From: Paraburkholderia agricolaris
GTDB lineage: Bacteria > Pseudomonadota > Gammaproteobacteria > Burkholderiales > Burkholderiaceae
Reading direction: 5' to 3'
Length of the DNA: 64,000 bases
Assembly (NCBI RefSeq): GCF_009455635.1
Contig: NZ_QPER01000001.1
Location: 992,001 to 1,056,000, forward strand
Below, in pieces: positions 63,353 to 64,000 of the stretch (positions within the stretch are counted from its first letter, which is position 1; the number at the start of each line of letters is the position of its first letter). Made by a program: the position numbers and the translations under genes. The notes below the pieces were generated by a model. The model did not search any database. It was not told the DNA's origin and was given only the letters and a program-made list of their open reading frames with translations.

Positions 63353-64000
63353 ATGAATTTTGCGCTGATTCTTTTTGTGCTCGTCATTTTGACGGGCGTC
63401 GCATGGGTCGCAGACAAACTGGTTTTCATGCCGCAACGGCGCCGTGCGGCGGAGGCTGTGGTCGCCGAGTTTGACCGCCAGCAGGCACGCGTCGGCGAAC
63501 GTTTCGCCGACGAAAACGCGGCGCAAACACGCGCCCGTCTGCGCGACGACAAACTGCGTCAACCGTGGTGGCTCGAGTATTCGGCGAGCTTCTTCCCGGT
63601 GATTCTGGTGGTGTTCGTGGTGCGCTCGTTCGTGGTCGAACCCTTCAAGATTCCGTCGGGCTCGATGGTGCCGACGCTGCTGGTGGGCGACTTCATCCTC
63701 GTCAATAAATTCGACTACGGTCTGCGTCTGCCGATCACCAACACGAAGGTCACTGAAGGCCGCCCGCTCGAGCGTGGCGACGTGGTGGTGTTCCGCTACC
63801 CGAAAGACGAGTCCGTCGACTACATCAAGCGCGTGATCGGCCTGCCGGGCGACACGGTCGCTTATCAGGACAAGCAACTGACGATCAACGGCAAGCCCGT
63901 GCCGGAAACGCCGCGGCCTGACTATCTCGACGAAGAACGCCTCGGCTACGCCAAGCAATTCGAAGAAGATATCGACGGCCGCAAGAACGCGATTCTGAAC
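63353..64000 (+). CDS. lepB: Signal peptidase I, 5' part
   Basis: 216 codons are visible; the gene continues past the window. Two N-terminal membrane helices (LILFVLVILTGVAWVADKLVF and FFPVILVVFVVRSFVV). The catalytic Ser is in PSGSMVPTLLVGDFILVNKFDYG and the Lys in DYIKRVIGLPGDTV. It cleaves signal peptides in the periplasm. It begins 19 bases after lepA (CGGAA site), fitting a lepA-lepB operon. Confidence 0.97.
   Translation, partial: MNFALILFVLVILTGVAWVADKLVFMPQRRRAAEAVVAEFDRQQARVGERFADENAAQTRARLRDDKLRQPWWLEYSASFFPVILVVFVVRSFVVEPFKIPSGSMVPTLLVGDFILVNKFDYGLRLPITNTKVTEGRPLERGDVVVFRYPKDESVDYIKRVIGLPGDTVAYQDKQLTINGKPVPETPRPDYLDEERLGYAKQFEEDIDGRKNAILN

Noticed and set aside
61721..63958. 745-residue minus-strand reading frame
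   Set aside because: Antisense to lepA and lepB, both certain genes; composition is that of a shadow.
1..64000. CRISPR array, prophage, transposase or toxin-antitoxin locus
   Set aside because: No spaced direct repeats, integrase, transposase or phage structural genes were seen on either strand.

Overview
The window is a GC-rich, gene-dense chromosomal segment of a beta-proteobacterium. The gene order yceD-rpmF-plsX-fabH-fabD-fabG-acpP-fabF followed by rpoE-rseA-rseB-mucD-lepA-lepB, together with rne divergent from rluC, is the arrangement known in Burkholderiales. Protein sequences fit Burkholderia/Paraburkholderia best. This assignment rests on recognition of gene order and protein families, not on a database search. 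No CRISPR array, prophage, insertion sequence or rRNA is visible; the only RNA genes are two identical tRNA-Asn copies.

Left end (1-7.1 kb). A seven-gene minus-strand operon of exported proteins faces a plus-strand sigma-54 activator gene. Three of the exported proteins share a repeat of the form GxIxVNxxAGxxNxQxN. The operon also encodes a C39-type cysteine peptidase, and its last gene, cut by the window edge, has a signal peptide followed by a coiled coil. This content and order resemble the Fap functional-amyloid system of Pseudomonas (fapA to fapF). A near-consensus sigma-54 promoter lies 28 bases before the first gene, an inverted repeat sits about 75-85 bases further upstream, and the divergent gene encodes a VpsR-like enhancer-binding protein. 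I regard this as the most interesting system in the window.

Middle (7.1-40 kb). This is a mosaic of housekeeping and transport genes: thyA; a large FecR/DUF6600-type exported protein with a 36-bp tandem repeat; ArsR-like and GlxA/AraC-like regulators; an MFS transporter; a thioesterase; fumC; a ClsC-like phospholipase D lipoprotein; a BASS transporter; a MATE exporter; an S4-domain protein; two small Ala/Lys-rich exported proteins; a UvrD/Rep-type helicase; azlCD and an AraC regulator; CreA; two tRNA-Asn; fdxA; pncB; an orphan LutC-like gene; an NhaD/CitMHS-like antiporter; a 2-hydroxyacid dehydrogenase overlapping rmuC; and the molybdenum cofactor operon moaA-mobA-moeA.

Right part (40-64 kb). 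This is core biology. Rne (minus strand, with a long Arg/Glu-rich tail) diverges from rluC, a HAD phosphatase, a Rieske protein and an S49 peptidase, which are closely packed. An RsmI-like methyltransferase and a Maf pyrophosphatase form a minus-strand pair. A strong sigma-70 promoter then starts the yceD-rpmF-fatty-acid operon, which has internal terminators before plsX and before acpP. The sigma-E envelope-stress module, with a YgfX-like small protein in front, is followed by a glutaredoxin-like gene, lepA and the 5' part of lepB. Several regulatory structures (iteron-like GTAAC repeats before rpoE, a terminator in the lepA leader, intercistronic hairpins) are reported as findings.
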